A DNA stretch of 64,000 nucleotides from Epiperipatus broadwayi (taxonomy: Eukaryota; Onychophora; Udeonychophora; Euonychophora; Peripatidae): NCBI GenBank assembly GCA_028023455.1, contig JAQFVV010012398.1:9076682-9140681 (forward strand), in the 5' to 3' direction. The notes beneath the pieces are model-generated. The model did no database searches and was not told where the DNA came from. It saw nothing but the letters and a program-made list of their open reading frames with translations. Each line of letters begins with the position of its first letter. The first letter of the stretch is position 1. Position numbers and translations under genes: made by a program. Below, in pieces: positions 23,596 to 36,510 of this stretch.

Positions 23596-23869
23596 GGAGT
23601 ACAACCTATAGCAGCCTTAATGCTGATATAAAAGAACTACCTGTTATAAGAAATGACTGGGATCCTGGGGAAGAACATTGGACCGAAAACCGAGGACATT
23701 CTAGGGAGTGGAACCCAAGAGGGCCGGAAGATAGATGATGTAGATGTAAGATTGAATGGAAGTGGCCATACAAATGGACAGAGGGCCAGGAACTTAGGGA
23801 TAAACATCCGCATCCCAGAGGAGGCAGAGGTGATGTAAATCGAGGAAGACAACCGCCAGATAAAACGTA
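23587..23869 (+). pseudogene. gag C-terminal remnant of element B
   Basis: Reading the frame shifted relative to the main ORF gives an acidic then basic tail: ...IKELPVIRNDWDPGEEHW..., then one in-frame TGA, then RCKIEWKWPYKWTEGQELRD and HPRGGRGDVNRGRQPP before a stop at about 23867. The Arg/Gly-rich end may be the nucleic-acid-binding part of gag replacing a zinc knuckle. One frameshift and one stop separate it from the N-terminal ORF, so this copy probably makes only a truncated protein. Confidence 0.4.
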
Positions 23870-24730
23870 AGGGCGGTCCCAAATAAAGAAAAAATTAGAT
23901 GATGACAAATTTGGAAATGGAAATGGACCTCGAATCATGGAGAACGGATAGGAATACGGAAGCTAATGACACAAAGAAATGACGAGCCAATAAATGGCTA
24001 GACAATATGAGGGACTTTAGGAAAATGATAAAGGATAAATTAATTAGTAGGATGGGGTCATAGATTGAGGTTGATGGAATGTAGGGTCAGATATTTGTAG
24101 CTTGATCCTGTTGCAGTATTTGGTTTTGCCTTCTTCATTGTCGTGCATGTGTGTTCTGCGGTGTACCAGATCTTATCACAGAGAACTCAGGGGCAGAGAT
24201 CCCATTCTCAATGACTCACTGGATTAATATTTCCAGTTAGGTATTAAGCACATATATCGTGAGTCAATGGTCCAGAGACCAATCTATGGGGAAAGAACCC
24301 TTTATATGAATATAGAGCTTTCAGAAATATACTGGGCTCATGGATGAGCTGGATGAAAAGATGCCAGCTTCCCAACCCACCTCGATAATAGTGGCCAGAG
24401 TTGGCACTTAAAGGTTCCTTATAGCAGAAATGCGATGCATGAACAGGTTTAATCGGATCACAGAGATATCCTGTGGATTCGAATCTGTAGATACGAGTAG
24501 TGGCAGAAATGAAACACATGCATGGCAATGTCAGGATTAAATTGGTTTGGCTATACTGCTTGGTTCAGCAAAGGAAGGGATAATTTACCTGGTCGCCTCT
24601 CTATAGATTAACCTCATCTCTACATCATAGTAGCAATGGAAAAAAAAAAAGAAAGAGTTTGAACAATAGTTGGGAGCATATAGCTTTCGATGCATAAGGT
24701 TAAAATTTTTTTTTTTGTCGGAAAAAAAAT
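23870..24730 (+). other. 3' internal region of element B
   Basis: No RT, RNase H, protease or integrase motif can be found on either strand. The 94-codon minus-strand frame at 24244-24528 has no recognisable features. It probably represents untranslated or deleted pol space. Confidence 0.5.
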
Positions 24731-24747
24731 TTTAAAGGGGGGAACGG
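24731..24747 (+). other. Polypurine tract of element B
   Basis: TTTTAAAGGGGGGAACGG sits immediately before the right LTR start TGTAATG. A run of A and six G directly at the LTR boundary is the classic plus-strand primer, and it fixes the LTR start at 24748. Confidence 0.75.
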
Positions 24748-26569
24748 TGTAATGTGATGATCGCACATACTGCGGTCACACATATATATGTAAAACATAC
24801 AAAACTTAGAAATGTTCGGGTTGGAAATAAATAAATAAATAAATAAAGAAAAACGAGCTTAAAAGTTAACAAAATCAAGAAATGTTGAAAATTAATAAAA
24901 CAAAGGAAAGAGAGGGAACTAGAGTTACCAAGATCATTATCTTTTGCTATTCAAAGTCTGAATTTCGAGAAAAGTAAAATATTAAATTATAATATTAAAA
25001 GCATAAGCTAGAAAAATTAAAGCAGAAAAGAAACCTAAAGAAAACATGTAGTAAATATGATTTTGGGGAAAATAAAGTTTAAAGGAAAAACTTCGGTAGC
25101 GTGGAAAGAAAAAAAACCTAGAAATTGAATATGTTCAAAAAGATAAGAATCTATGTTTCAAAGTACACCTTTGACGATAAACAAAATGCGGGGTTTATGG
25201 AGTATAGTTAAAGCATGAGTTTAAATAAAAAATAAATAATCGTCGAAATTTAAATTTAAATGAGAAAAAAAACATATACTAAAATTTGTGTAATTAATTA
25301 AAGAAAATAAAGAAATAAGTAAAATGTAAATAGTGCTATAAAATCATGTAAAATAAGTTTAAATATGGCCGAAGGCATAGCATGGAAGGTGTCAACAACA
25401 AGTGGAAACAAAGAATCCGAAGGACAAAGGACCATTGGAATGTTTTAATTAAAAAAGAAGTTAAGTGGAAAGCTAGAGAGATTATAGAGAGATTAGAGCT
25501 TGAGACTTCGAGTCGAGAAGGTGAAATTTTGTGGCTCCAAGAATCAATCGATATAGCTAGCCAATATGACATCTACTATCGGTGCCTCACATACTATGGC
25601 TGGCTAAGGCCTTCATGATCGCTGGTCAATCCGGACCATCTGTACCAATGGTTCTGCTATAATGTAACAACTGCTGTAGTAACGCCTGCCTGTGGATTCC
25701 TGTAGTTGCCCTGCTTGTGATGCCTCGTCCTCCGTGCCTGAATAACCAAGAAGCTACATACCGCCAAATATGATAGGCGACCGTCCCTCCTAAAGAAGTG
25801 GAGAAAATCCACGTGACGGTCAACCACATCAGAAGGAACTCAAAGACTAAACCCTAGGTAACTTGAATATCATTTTATAAATCGTCATAAGTGCACTTAA
25901 TTCAATAGACAATGGCCAAATGCCTTTCCTGAATGATAATGACATTCTCTTATGATAGACAGTGAGTCTAACGATTATAAATGTGAAAGCATTTATAAGA
26001 ATTTCAATTAGTTATTTTAAGTATTCATTTATTGTTAGAATTGCAAATATTGATTTCCTTATAGCACTATCAAAAATATAATATGTTTAATTTTATGTTA
26101 ATATTTCTTATGTTTTTTTTTATCAAACCTAATTATTTTTTATTATTAAAAAAATGTATTAATTTATCTAAATCTGTCTCGCCTCGTTCTTCGCCATTCC
26201 AAAAAATAGTGTAACATTAGAGAGGGGAGGGTAAACTATTATTCATGTTGATATTCTTTTAGTTATTAAATTAGCACGTGAAACGTTGATGGTGCAGTGT
26301 TTTAGCCCGTAAAATTTATAAATTAGCCAAGCGCTGTAACAGTAATATCTTACAGCAGTCAGGAGAAAGCTGATCGGGAAAAATAGTCTGGAAGCTATAT
26401 CCGTATAGCTGACAGATTCGGTCAGGTACGGAAATCGATTCGTTTATTTCCGTATTTCTCTCTGCTTGAGGTAGCGGAAAGTGGATGATTTTTGAATTAG
26501 AAGAATTCCCCATTACATGTTATAAGTGAAAGGGAAGTTGGAGCTTTCGATCGTCCCGTGCCTGTTACA
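24748..26569 (+). repeat. Right LTR of element B
   Basis: 1822 bp, starting TGTAATGTGATG and ending CCTGTTACA. It carries the second copy of the 78-codon ORF (25382-25618). It is followed by a (TA)n run matching the left flank. Confidence 0.87.
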
Positions 26570-27033
26570 ATATATATATATATATAATATTTGCGGAATG
26601 TTTTATAAATATTTAAGTCTTTTTATTTATTAATAAATTAAAGTCACAATAAAATGTATTAATTAATGTAATTTTTTGTGTAATCTGGCTGTATTTATTT
26701 CACTTTTAAATATATATATATTAATAATTTATTTTTCATTTGCTTTTTATCAGTATATTTCTTCTATGAAGTCTTAAAAGTGGAAATGAACAGCCTCTAC
26801 TTTGTGAAAATGTTGTAATGAAGAATGAGTGGCAATAGTGTGATATGGTCATAAAAATTTAGATGTTTTATGTCATCAATTTATCTGAGAGTGAAGATTG
26901 TTCATAAAATACATGCATAGACAAAGAGAGAATAGTCTGACTGTCTGCACTGATGTGTGAATGACAATATGATTGGGATGTAAATAAAAAACAAAAAACT
27001 TTTGTTAAAAAAAGTATATATATATATATATAT
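26570..27033. other. Spacer with AT microsatellites
   Basis: Short non-coding stretch bounded by (TA)n runs at 26570-26586 and 27015-27033. These are also the targets of element B and of the next LTR candidate. Confidence 0.5.
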
Positions 27034-29085
27034 TGTAACGATATATAAATATGTCGTTACATTAATTTAAAATAAAATCTTAAAGTTCGCAAATAAAAAT
27101 AAAATCTATTAAAAAAAAAAAAACTAAACGCTAAAATTAAAATGTTTGTTAAACGTATATATATTCGCACAGATTCAAAACTTTAAAAATATTTTTTTTA
27201 AAAAAACAAATAAATAAGTATTTGAACGTACTTTTTTTATAAAAAAAGTACAAGACTTAAAGATAAAATATTTTTGTAGATGGAAATGATTGTTTATTAA
27301 TTATCCAAAAGCTGTGTAATTAAAAAGTCAGATCAAAATTAGATTAGCTTGTCCAATATAGAAGCAGCAAATAAAGGCCCGGACCATAACGAAAAAATGG
27401 AACAGTGACATCTTTGTTCATGGAATCCATAGGACTATAAAAAGAAAAATATTGAGTTCCCGTGAGGTTTCCAACTTGATTTGGTGAGACAAACGATAAA
27501 GACGCACTTGTCATTCTCTTTCACTTAGTTTAAAAAATGAAAAGACTGTGATACCAGAATGGAAACAGCTAATGCTACCTCCAAATTATCAGACCAGCCT
27601 TCCCTGAAAGTCTTCGTGAGAATTGCCAACAGGAACATGGATTCTACTGTGAGCTATATGAACTAAACAATTTTTAAAATCATAAAAAAAAAAAATAATT
27701 AAGAACTTTTGTCCGGGTTTGATAAATTAATAAACAAGCCAACTTAAATGTTAAAATGGACTCTTATCTGACTTTTGTAAGTTTTTAGATCAAATTAATA
27801 ATGTTTAATTTTATATGTTTTCTGATTGATAAACATCATTTCCATTTTTTTTTCTTATTGTATAAATTATTTATTGTTTAAATTTTAAATGAGGAAATTT
27901 AAGGTTGGGTATAGACATTGCATAGATTCGTTAGCAGTTGATTATGTTGTGGTTTTCACATTCGATTAGAATATATAGGCCAACGATGTCACTGCAGCAT
28001 CTTACGATGAATGCTAATGGGATTTGTGTATTCCCTATGCAATTGACGTTATCGATGATTTTGTATTTTGATCGTTTGTGTTTATTTTGCAATGTTTTTA
28101 ACCGTGGAATCTGTGCAGCCGATCTATACTTGACATTATAAAAGAAATTTTATAAAATTCATCTGTGCGAACATATCTAAATGTTAAATTTAAGTCGGGC
28201 GTGAATGGCTATATAGTTTTGTAAAGTTATATTAAGGGAGGGTAATCTTAGGTTATTTGTTTCGTAGTTGAATTGGCTCAATGGATTAGATATATTTGTG
28301 TAATTAGTAGATGTAGTATGAGATCCACTACAGGCAGGATTGCATATATACGCCATAACTTCTGTTTGCCTATGGATGGGTTTGTAAGATGGCAAAGGAC
28401 CGCAATCCATTCCTATGGAGTTTTATGTTTATTGTTCTACTCACCAACAGATGTAGCATTCCTGTTGGTGGAGAGACAATGTCTTCTCTAACTCTACTTA
28501 CTGTTCAGACGTACATTCCTGACAGTATAGTATTTTGTGTTGTCGTATTTTCATGCTACATTGAATACATAAATGTATCAGATGGATTGACGCCGGTTTG
28601 ACTGCGAACATTTGGGCCTAAGGTTAAATAAGGGATAGAATATTTTCTTTTTAAATGCAGATCTATGTAGTCTATTCATACTCGACAATCTTAAAATAAA
28701 TATAAATTCATCTGTAGATGATTTAAAATTTTAAAATAATAAGTTAAATTAACAGAATATTAAAATCTAAAAAAATAATTAATGTTGTTCCTCAAAATTT
28801 AAAAATGATTCAAAATTATATATGTGCGTAAATAAATATTTTTATGTGTTAATTTCTGGCAGTAGCTTTTATTTATTTAAGATATAAATTAAAATATAGA
28901 TTATTATCTCTGCGTCTCCACTGAGCTAGTGACTTGGGCTAATGATCTAAATATTAAATAAAGTGGAATCTTATCAGCACGTATCTGCCTACTTTATAAA
29001 TTTTTCTAGGCTCAAATGCCTAGATGGCGCCCTGTAGTGCAGATTGTGGTTAGATTCTATCTTCACTTTCTTTTCGATCGTTATA
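27034..29085 (+). mobile_element. Candidate solo LTR, about 2.05 kb
   Basis: It starts TGTAACGATATAT and contains an early palindrome TGTAACGA/TCGTTACA (27034-27061). It ends TTTTCGATCGTTATA, similar to the CTTTCGATCG...GTTACA end of LTR B. It has a TATA box at about 27435 (GACTATAAAAAG) followed by moderately GC-richer, transcript-like sequence. Both flanks are (TA)n, consistent with the target preference of element B. No internal coding region is present. Boundaries and kinship are inferred from ends and layout only; small ORFs at 27938-28601 look non-coding. Confidence 0.42.
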
Positions 29086-29279
29086 ATATATATATATATG
29101 TAAAATAAATAAAATATCCGTTAATTAAAAACAATATTGTAATTATAATTGAAATAATATTTTTAACAGTTTATAAACAATTACAAACAATCTTAAAATC
29201 CGCAGAAGTACTTTCGGTTACTTTCTAACCTGCCTCAACTGCCATTAAATTCAAAAACCAAAAGCGGAAGCAAACGTCA

Positions 29280-30807
29280 TCAATTCAAATTCCATGAATC
29301 TCGTATTTTAATGTTAGAAGCTTGTTGATTTATTAAATGCATTTTATTCCTGTTTATAAAAATTGCCTCTTTAATTTTTCTTTTACTATGGTTTCTCTCT
29401 TCATGAAGAATTTTCACATTTTCAAAATTAAATTTAAATTTATATTTACATGTTTTTTCGTGATCAAAGAAAACTGAAGAAGATATTAAATCACCATTAT
29501 TTTTATTTTTTGCATGCTTATATAATAATTCATATTCCTTCACTCTTTTCTCAATACTGCACCTAGATTCACCTATATATGATAGCATACAATCACAAAA
29601 AATTTGATATATGACATTACTTTTTTGCTTGACAGGTATGACATCCTTAGAATTATTGACTAATTTATTAATATTGTTTGGAACGTAGAATGAAACATTA
29701 AACACATTCTTATATAAATCCTTAAAAAATTTTACTTGTGGATTTGAAATAAATGGAATAGATATCCATTTTTTATTATTAATCTTTATTTCTTTTAAAT
29801 TATCATAATTTTTTTTTAAATTGACATAAAGTATTGTTTATTTGTTTCATTTTATAACCAACATCAATCAATTCTTTGGCAAATATCTCAATATTTTTTA
29901 GTTTATCACTTTGGTAACGACATAATTTTTCATTCCGAAACAAAAAAGATTAAAAACTTGCCATCTTATGCATCATTGGTACTTTTGATTTACAATTTAT
30001 ATATTCTCTTTTTTGCAGTGGCTTAATTATTAGTTTATAATTTAATATACTGTTATCTTTTGTGATCATTAAATCTAAATAGTTAATCTTATTGTCCTGT
30101 TCTTTTTCAATAGTCCATTTCAAGCCATTCAACTTATTTAATTCCTCTATAAGCAAATTTATACTATTAGTATTTCCACAAACAAAAACATCATCCACAT
30201 ATCTTTTGTAAATTTTAATATCTCCAAAAATACACATATTTAAAATACTACTCTCATATGTAGATAAAACGAAATTGCAAACTTGTGCAACTACAGGCAA
30301 TCCCATAGGCCAACCTTTGGTCATTTTATAATATTGACCTTCAAAAGATGCAACAATGTTATCATTAAAAAATTTTAAAGAATCAATGATAAATTTTATC
30401 ATATATTTACAAATATTTTTACTTTTTAATGCATGTTCAATTATTTTTATGGAATTCATTCTATCAATAGATCCATACATTTCTGTAACATCCAATGAAG
30501 CAATAACATCATTTTCATCAATAATTAAATTTTTAATACTATTTACAAAGTCAAACGATGAAGCAATAGTATTATCCCCAAATCCTAAAAAGTCTTGTAA
30601 AAGTTTACCAATATATTTAGAAGTCTGATATATGAAGGAACCACCAAAATCTATCATAACTCGCAAAGAATTACCTTCTTTATGTAATTTTATATTTGCA
30701 AAAATACGAGGACATATAGCACAAGAAGGATATATCATATAGTATACATAATAATAAATAATAATGTATACTATATGATATATCCTTCTTGTGCTATATG
30801 TCCTCAT
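29280..30807 (-). pseudogene. Penelope-like RT/GIY-YIG, left arm, broken
   Basis: The minus-strand frame 30807-29950 (285 codons) covers RT motifs up to MHKMASF, where a stop replaces the Lys codon of the other arm. The frame 29705-29280 (141 codons) is the GIY-YIG end. Between them a T run has 9 bases against 8 in the other arm, giving a frameshift. The first codons of the 285-codon frame are read through the palindrome centre and are not original. RT motif A is SLDVTEMYGSIDR, motif B GWPMGLPVVAQVCNF, motif C YKRYVDDVFV. Confidence 0.8.
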
Positions 30808-30954
30808 ATTTTTGCAAATATAAAATTACATAAAGAAGGTAATCCTTTGCGAGTTATGATAGATTTTGGTGGTTCCTTCATATATCAGACTTCTAAATAT
30901 ATTGGTAAACTTTTATAAGACTTTTTAGGATTTGGGGATAATACTATTGCTTCA

Positions 30955-32232
30955 TTGTTTGACTTTGTAAATAGTATTAAAAATTTAATTATTGATGAAA
31001 ATGATGTTATTGCTTCATTGGATGTTACAGAAATGTATGGATCTATTGATAGAATGAATTCCATAAAAATAATTGAACATGCATTAAAAAGTAAAAATAT
31101 TTGTAAATATACGATAAAATTTATCATTGATTCTTTAAAAAATTTTAATGATAACATTGTTGCATCTTTTGAAGGTCAATATTATAAAATGACCAAAGGT
31201 TGGCCTATGGGATTGCCTGTAGTTGCACAAGTTTGCAATTTCGTTTTATCTACATATGAGAGTAGTATTTTAAATATGTGTATTTTTGGAGATATTAAAA
31301 TTTACAAAAGATATGTGGATGATGTTTTTGTTTGTGGAAATACTAATAGTATAAATTTGCTTATAGAAGAATTAAATAAGTTGAATGGCTTGAAATGGAC
31401 TATTGAAAAAGAACAGGACAATAAGATTAACTATTTAGATTTAATGATCACAAGAGATAACAGTATATTAAATTATAAACTAATAATTAAGCCACTGCAA
31501 AAAAGAGGATATATAAATTGTAAATCAAAAGTACCAATGATGCATAAGATGGCAAGTTTTAAATCTTTTTTGTTTCAGAATGAAAAATTATGTCGTTACC
31601 AAAGTGATAAACTAAAAAATATTGAGATATTTGCCAAAGAATTGATTGATGTTGGTTATAAAATGAAACAAATAAACAATACTTTATGTCAATTTAAAAA
31701 AAATTATGATAATTTAAAAGAAATGAAGATTAATAATAAAAAATGGATATCTATTCCATTTATTTCAAATCCACAAGTAAAATTTTTTAAGGATTTATAT
31801 AAGAATGTGTTTAATGTTTCATTCTACGTTCCAAACAATATTAATAAATTAGTCAATAATTCTAAGGATGTCATACCTGTCAAGCAAAAAAGTAATGTCA
31901 TATATCAAATTTTTTGTGATTGTATGCTATCATATATAGGTGAATCTAGGTGCAGTATTGAGAAAAGATTGAAGGAACATGAATTATTATATAAGCATGT
32001 AAAAAATAAAAATAATGGTGATTTAATATCTTCTTCAGTTTTCTTTGATCACGAAAAAACATGTAAATATAAATTTAAATTTAATTTTGAAAATGTGAAA
32101 ATTCTTCATGAAGAGAGAAACCATAGTAAAAGAAAAATTAAAGAGGCAATTTTTATAAACAGGAATAAAATGCATTTAATAAATCGACAAGCTTCTAACA
32201 TTAAAATACGAGATTCATGGAATTTGAATTGA
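30955..32232 (+). CDS. Penelope-like reverse transcriptase with GIY-YIG endonuclease, right arm
   Basis: An open frame of 425 codons. RT palm motifs in order: A, SLDVTEMYGSIDR (about residues 20-32, catalytic Asp at 22); B, GWPMGLPVVAQ (about 84-94); C, RYVDDVFVCG (about 122-131, YVDD catalytic pair); then NYLDLMITRD. The C-terminal 110 residues form a GIY-YIG endonuclease: VIYQIFCDC and YIGESRCSIEKRLKEHE, then the Glu-containing KRKIKEAIFINRN. This RT plus C-terminal GIY-YIG order defines Penelope-like elements, which make a cDNA at a chromosomal nick. The real frame begins upstream: about 130 bases earlier the RT motif HKEGNSLRVMIDFGGSF is in the same frame but cut off by a TAA where the other arm has CAA. 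The N-terminal part of RT is missing, so this copy is truncated. Confidence 0.87.
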   Translation: MFDFVNSIKNLIIDENDVIASLDVTEMYGSIDRMNSIKIIEHALKSKNICKYTIKFIIDSLKNFNDNIVASFEGQYYKMTKGWPMGLPVVAQVCNFVLSTYESSILNMCIFGDIKIYKRYVDDVFVCGNTNSINLLIEELNKLNGLKWTIEKEQDNKINYLDLMITRDNSILNYKLIIKPLQKRGYINCKSKVPMMHKMASFKSFLFQNEKLCRYQSDKLKNIEIFAKELIDVGYKMKQINNTLCQFKKNYDNLKEMKINNKKWISIPFISNPQVKFFKDLYKNVFNVSFYVPNNINKLVNNSKDVIPVKQKSNVIYQIFCDCMLSYIGESRCSIEKRLKEHELLYKHVKNKNNGDLISSSVFFDHEKTCKYKFKFNFENVKILHEERNHSKRKIKEAIFINRNKMHLINRQASNIKIRDSWNLN

Positions 32233-32362
32233 TGACGTTTGCTTCCGCTTTTGGTTTTTGAATTTAATGGCAGTTGAGGCAGGTTAGAAAGTAACCGAAA
32301 GTACTTCTGCGGATTTTAAGATTGTTTGTAATTGTTTATAAACTGTTAAAAATATTATTTCA

Positions 32363-32402
<40 letters not shown>

Positions 32403-32729
32403 ACATGCCCAAATTATTCATTTATTCAACTGCTTTTTAATTCCTCTATTAGAGTATTTATTTACAACATATAAATTTAAAATAATGGCAACCATATTAA
32501 TTAGAAACATTTTTGTAATAAGAAGAATATAATTAATGGAAATGGGATACCAAAAAAAGCATGCAAATGAAAAAAAAGGCTAGGCAGTGCTAATGTAATA
32601 CATGAGAGGAATATATAAAGCTTGAAAAGTTTAGTATTAATGTAGGAGAAAGATCACTGGTGATGAAACAGATGGATTTTTTATCACAGTAATTATTGTA
32701 TCTTTGAGCAGTTTGAAAAACTTAACAAA

Positions 32730-33385
32730 GAGCAAAACTCTCCATACAGTAATGCCACTCAGCAGAAGGCAGAGTAATCAATAGATGCAAGAAGGTTTGG
32801 GTATAAAATTCCCATCTAGTGCCTACTCATCCAATATTCCCAAACTAGTTTCAAGTTTATGGTTTTTATCATCTAATGCAACCTTCCAGCAGCCACCTTT
32901 TACCTTTTTAAATAACTATAAAGCATTGAGTCCAAAATGAAAACCCAATAATGTTTTCAATTCAAGCTCATTTTCTTGTATAGTCATATAGATCTGAACT
33001 CAGTTCAGCATCTATACATTTTGGTGTCTTTGGTTTTTTAATAGCCACAGTCACCATAATCCTATTGAACAGGATTGGTATTAAATCATTAAACATCACA
33101 TGATCACCATTCTTTATGTTTACACAAGCTGTTAACACAGACTAAACTTTCCATACAGTAGCGCCACTCAGTGCAAGCCAGAGCAATCAATATATGCAAG
33201 AAGGTTTGTGCATAAAATCCCCATCTAGTGCCTACTCCTTCAATATCCCCAGACTAGTTTCCAGCTTGTAATTTTTATCAGTAAGGAACCTTGGATCTGA
33301 AAGCACTGCATCTAGACCTTAGAATCCAATGCTTAAAAACCTGTGTAAGAATAAAGAATGGTGAACATGTGATGTTTAATGGTTT
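32730..33385. mobile_element. Retrozyme-like palindromic tandem element, copy 2
   Basis: About 1.3 monomers run in the left-arm direction (start GCAAAACTCTCC), then the strand switches at about 33332 and only some 50 bases of the reversed monomer follow, ending GATGTTTAATGGTTT. The flanks carry an exact 14-bp target duplication AAAAACTTAACAAA (32716-32729 and 33386-33399). The hammerhead core is decayed here (for example CTGATAA on the minus strand near 33277), so this is an older copy, yet the termini are the same as in copy 1. Confidence 0.72.
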
Positions 33386-33399
33386 AAAAACTTAACAAA

Positions 33400-35550
33400 C
33401 GATAAGTCATTCTAATAATAACCTAATCTTTACTTTTTTATTTGTAGTTGTTTTTATATTTAAGAATGAGGAAATATTAACCCTAGTTTGAGTGAAAAGT
33501 ATATCCTTAGGAGCTCTATTGTTAAATTGCTAAAGGATAATATTTACTAGTAAGGGGAGTAAATTTTAAATGCTGTATAATTAAATAAATTAATTTGTCA
33601 TCTAATTTATTTAACAATTAGAGCATTAATAAAACAGAAGTAAATTGTAACTATTTTAATCAAGTTAACAAAACAGACTGAAACCAAGCATTTGTTTCAG
33701 TTTGTGTCTGTAAAAAGTAAGTTAAATTAGGGAAAGTTAAATAAGTAGGTAAGTAATAATAATAATTATTACATATCATAAAAAATTTTCACCATTTTTT
33801 AATTACCTTTATTCAACTAATAAAATTGATTGACAATATTTTTTGCTTAATGCTTTATCTTAGAAATTAGGGAATCTAAATTATAATTTATGATTTTGAA
33901 AAATGAAAGAATACATAAATTTGCTTAGTAAATGATTATTCTTTAGCAAGCCCAGTTCGCAACTATTATTTTTAACAAATATTTAAACATTATTGATAAT
34001 TGTTTATTAGGTGAGAAATTGTTATATTTTAGAGATATAAAGTTTCAGTTTAAGAAAATTCAAAGCTATATATTCAGACATATTTTTAATAATATCCTTT
34101 GCATACTCTTGGTTTTGAATAGCTCTTAGGCTTTTGTTTTTAAAAAAAAAATGCTGACAGTTACAGTAAAATATACTATTAATGATGATAATAGTAATGA
34201 ACACTGTTAAAATTAATAACAATAATCAATAAACATTTATGTTATTAGTCGATTATAATAAAGTTTATAATAATGACATTTTAATTGAAATTATATATAG
34301 GTCAATTTTCATCATCTAATTTTTTTTTTATTCAGACTTTAAACTTTTCAAAAAGATTTTCTGGTAGTAATAGCATATAGGTTAATATATAACACAATTT
34401 TTCAAGTGATATTATTCCCCTTTTTTCTTCAAAAAATTTAGCCTAACAAATGATAATATTTTATTATAGGAATGATCTTTAGATTTATGAGTGCAGAATT
34501 TTAAATGATACTCTAAGCAACTAAGCATTTCTGTCAAACTTTTAGCAGAAATTCTGATTAGAATATCACTTTAAATTTAATATTCACGAGTCCAAAAGTC
34601 ATCAGTTTAATTCGGATGCTAACAGATTATGGCCTACTTAGTTAGAGCAACACTCTGAATTTATATTCATGAATCTAAATTTAGTAAAGACATTAACTCA
34701 TTTATCTAATGTAAGATTTATTTAAGAATTAATAGAATATTTTATAAAATAAAAAAAGAATTGATTAAATTACTACTTTATAAATAAATATTTAATCATA
34801 ATTTTTAAAAAAAAATTAGAATTGCTTGTCCTCTAATCTTATTATTAACCATTGACTGAATGACTTGTTATTTTGAATTATTAGCACTACCTTAATTGAT
34901 TATCAGTTTCAGAAAAAATTATTTTAAAAGTATTTATATTTTAATGTTACACATTTCTTGTAATATATATATATACATTAAATTATAATATAAAGTTATA
35001 CTGTAATAAAACACAACAAATATCATACCACCTAACATTAAATTTTTCAATAGCACTAATGGTGTATCATAAAGATTGAACTGAAACACATGAAAAATAA
35101 AAATTTATTCTATGCTGCTTCTAAGATAAAAACACTTTAAAAATTTAACATTAAATGGTAGATATTTGTTGTATTTAATTCTAGCATAGCTTTATCCACA
35201 TTCTAGTTTTTTTTTACAGACAAGATTTTCAATATTATTAAAATAATTATTATTTGATGTTAGCTTGAAACATAAAATGGAAAATCAGTAATAAGTTCTA
35301 TTACATCATCATCATCATCATTACTACTACATTATTATTATTGTTGTTCATGTTATTTAGATTGTTATGAGTTACCATCTATTTAAAATCTTTGTAGAAT
35401 TAGGGAATTGATTTTCATTACTTCTGCTTAATTCGAAACTGTGTGTAACATTATTGAGAAGCTTAATATTAGATTGTGTGTGCGCGCATATATATATGTT
35501 ATATGTTAAATTGTCATCTAAAACAAGTATATTACTTTTCATGGAGCTTT
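33400..35550. other. AT-rich region with a possible SINE trace
   Basis: No ORF above 66 codons. At 34633-34680 CCTACTTAGTTAGAGCA resembles a tRNA A box/D-arm and a weak B-box-like stretch follows. This is too decayed to assign. A CATCATCATCATCATTACTACTAC run lies at 35306-35330. Confidence 0.4.
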
Positions 35551-35554
35551 TATA

Positions 35555-36510
<956 letters not shown>

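Larger units (their letters stand above)
19793..26569 (+). mobile_element. LTR retrotransposon B, complete but without pol
   Basis: Two 1822-bp LTRs (19793-21614 and 24748-26569) flank a 3133-bp internal region. All the cis signals of a retroelement are present: primer site beside the left LTR, polypurine tract beside the right LTR, and ATATA on both outer flanks as a possible 5-bp target duplication (in a TA microsatellite, so weak). The only coding sequence found is gag-like. It therefore has the plan of a LARD-type (large derivative) non-autonomous element that would need proteins supplied by another copy. The LTRs differ at only a few tens of sites at most. Confidence 0.88.
29142..32370. 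mobile_element. Head-to-head pair of Penelope-like elements (3.2-kb palindrome)
   Basis: Bases 29142-30750 are the reverse complement of 30762-32370 with roughly one percent difference. The centre near 30756 is a short AATAATAAATAATA loop between TATAGTATACAT and ATGTATACTATA. Each arm is a 5'-truncated Penelope-like element coding for the same part of reverse transcriptase plus GIY-YIG endonuclease, and each is cut at exactly the same upstream point. Outer ends carry the same 3' sequence, including ACCGAAAGTACTTCTGC. AT repeats adjoin the arms; no clear target duplication. Either one inverted dimer was inserted, or one copy was duplicated by fold-back synthesis. Confidence 0.88.

Noticed and set aside
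23606-23938. 110-codon minus-strand frame in element B
   Set aside because: Antisense shadow of the gag C-terminal region, whose plus-strand reading gives a more plausible charged tail.
24244-24528. 94-codon minus-strand frame in element B
   Set aside because: No motif and antisense to the element. Probably chance in a GC-richer stretch.
29225-29250. Hammerhead-like reading of the Penelope 3' end (GGTTA stem followed by GAAAG)
   Set aside because: A stem and GAAA are present, but no acceptable CUGAUGA precedes the stem, so I do not call a ribozyme there.
30356-31157. 90-codon frames antisense to the Penelope-like ORFs (30356-30628 and 30885-31157)
   Set aside because: Shadows of the RT coding frames, duplicated because the region is a palindrome.
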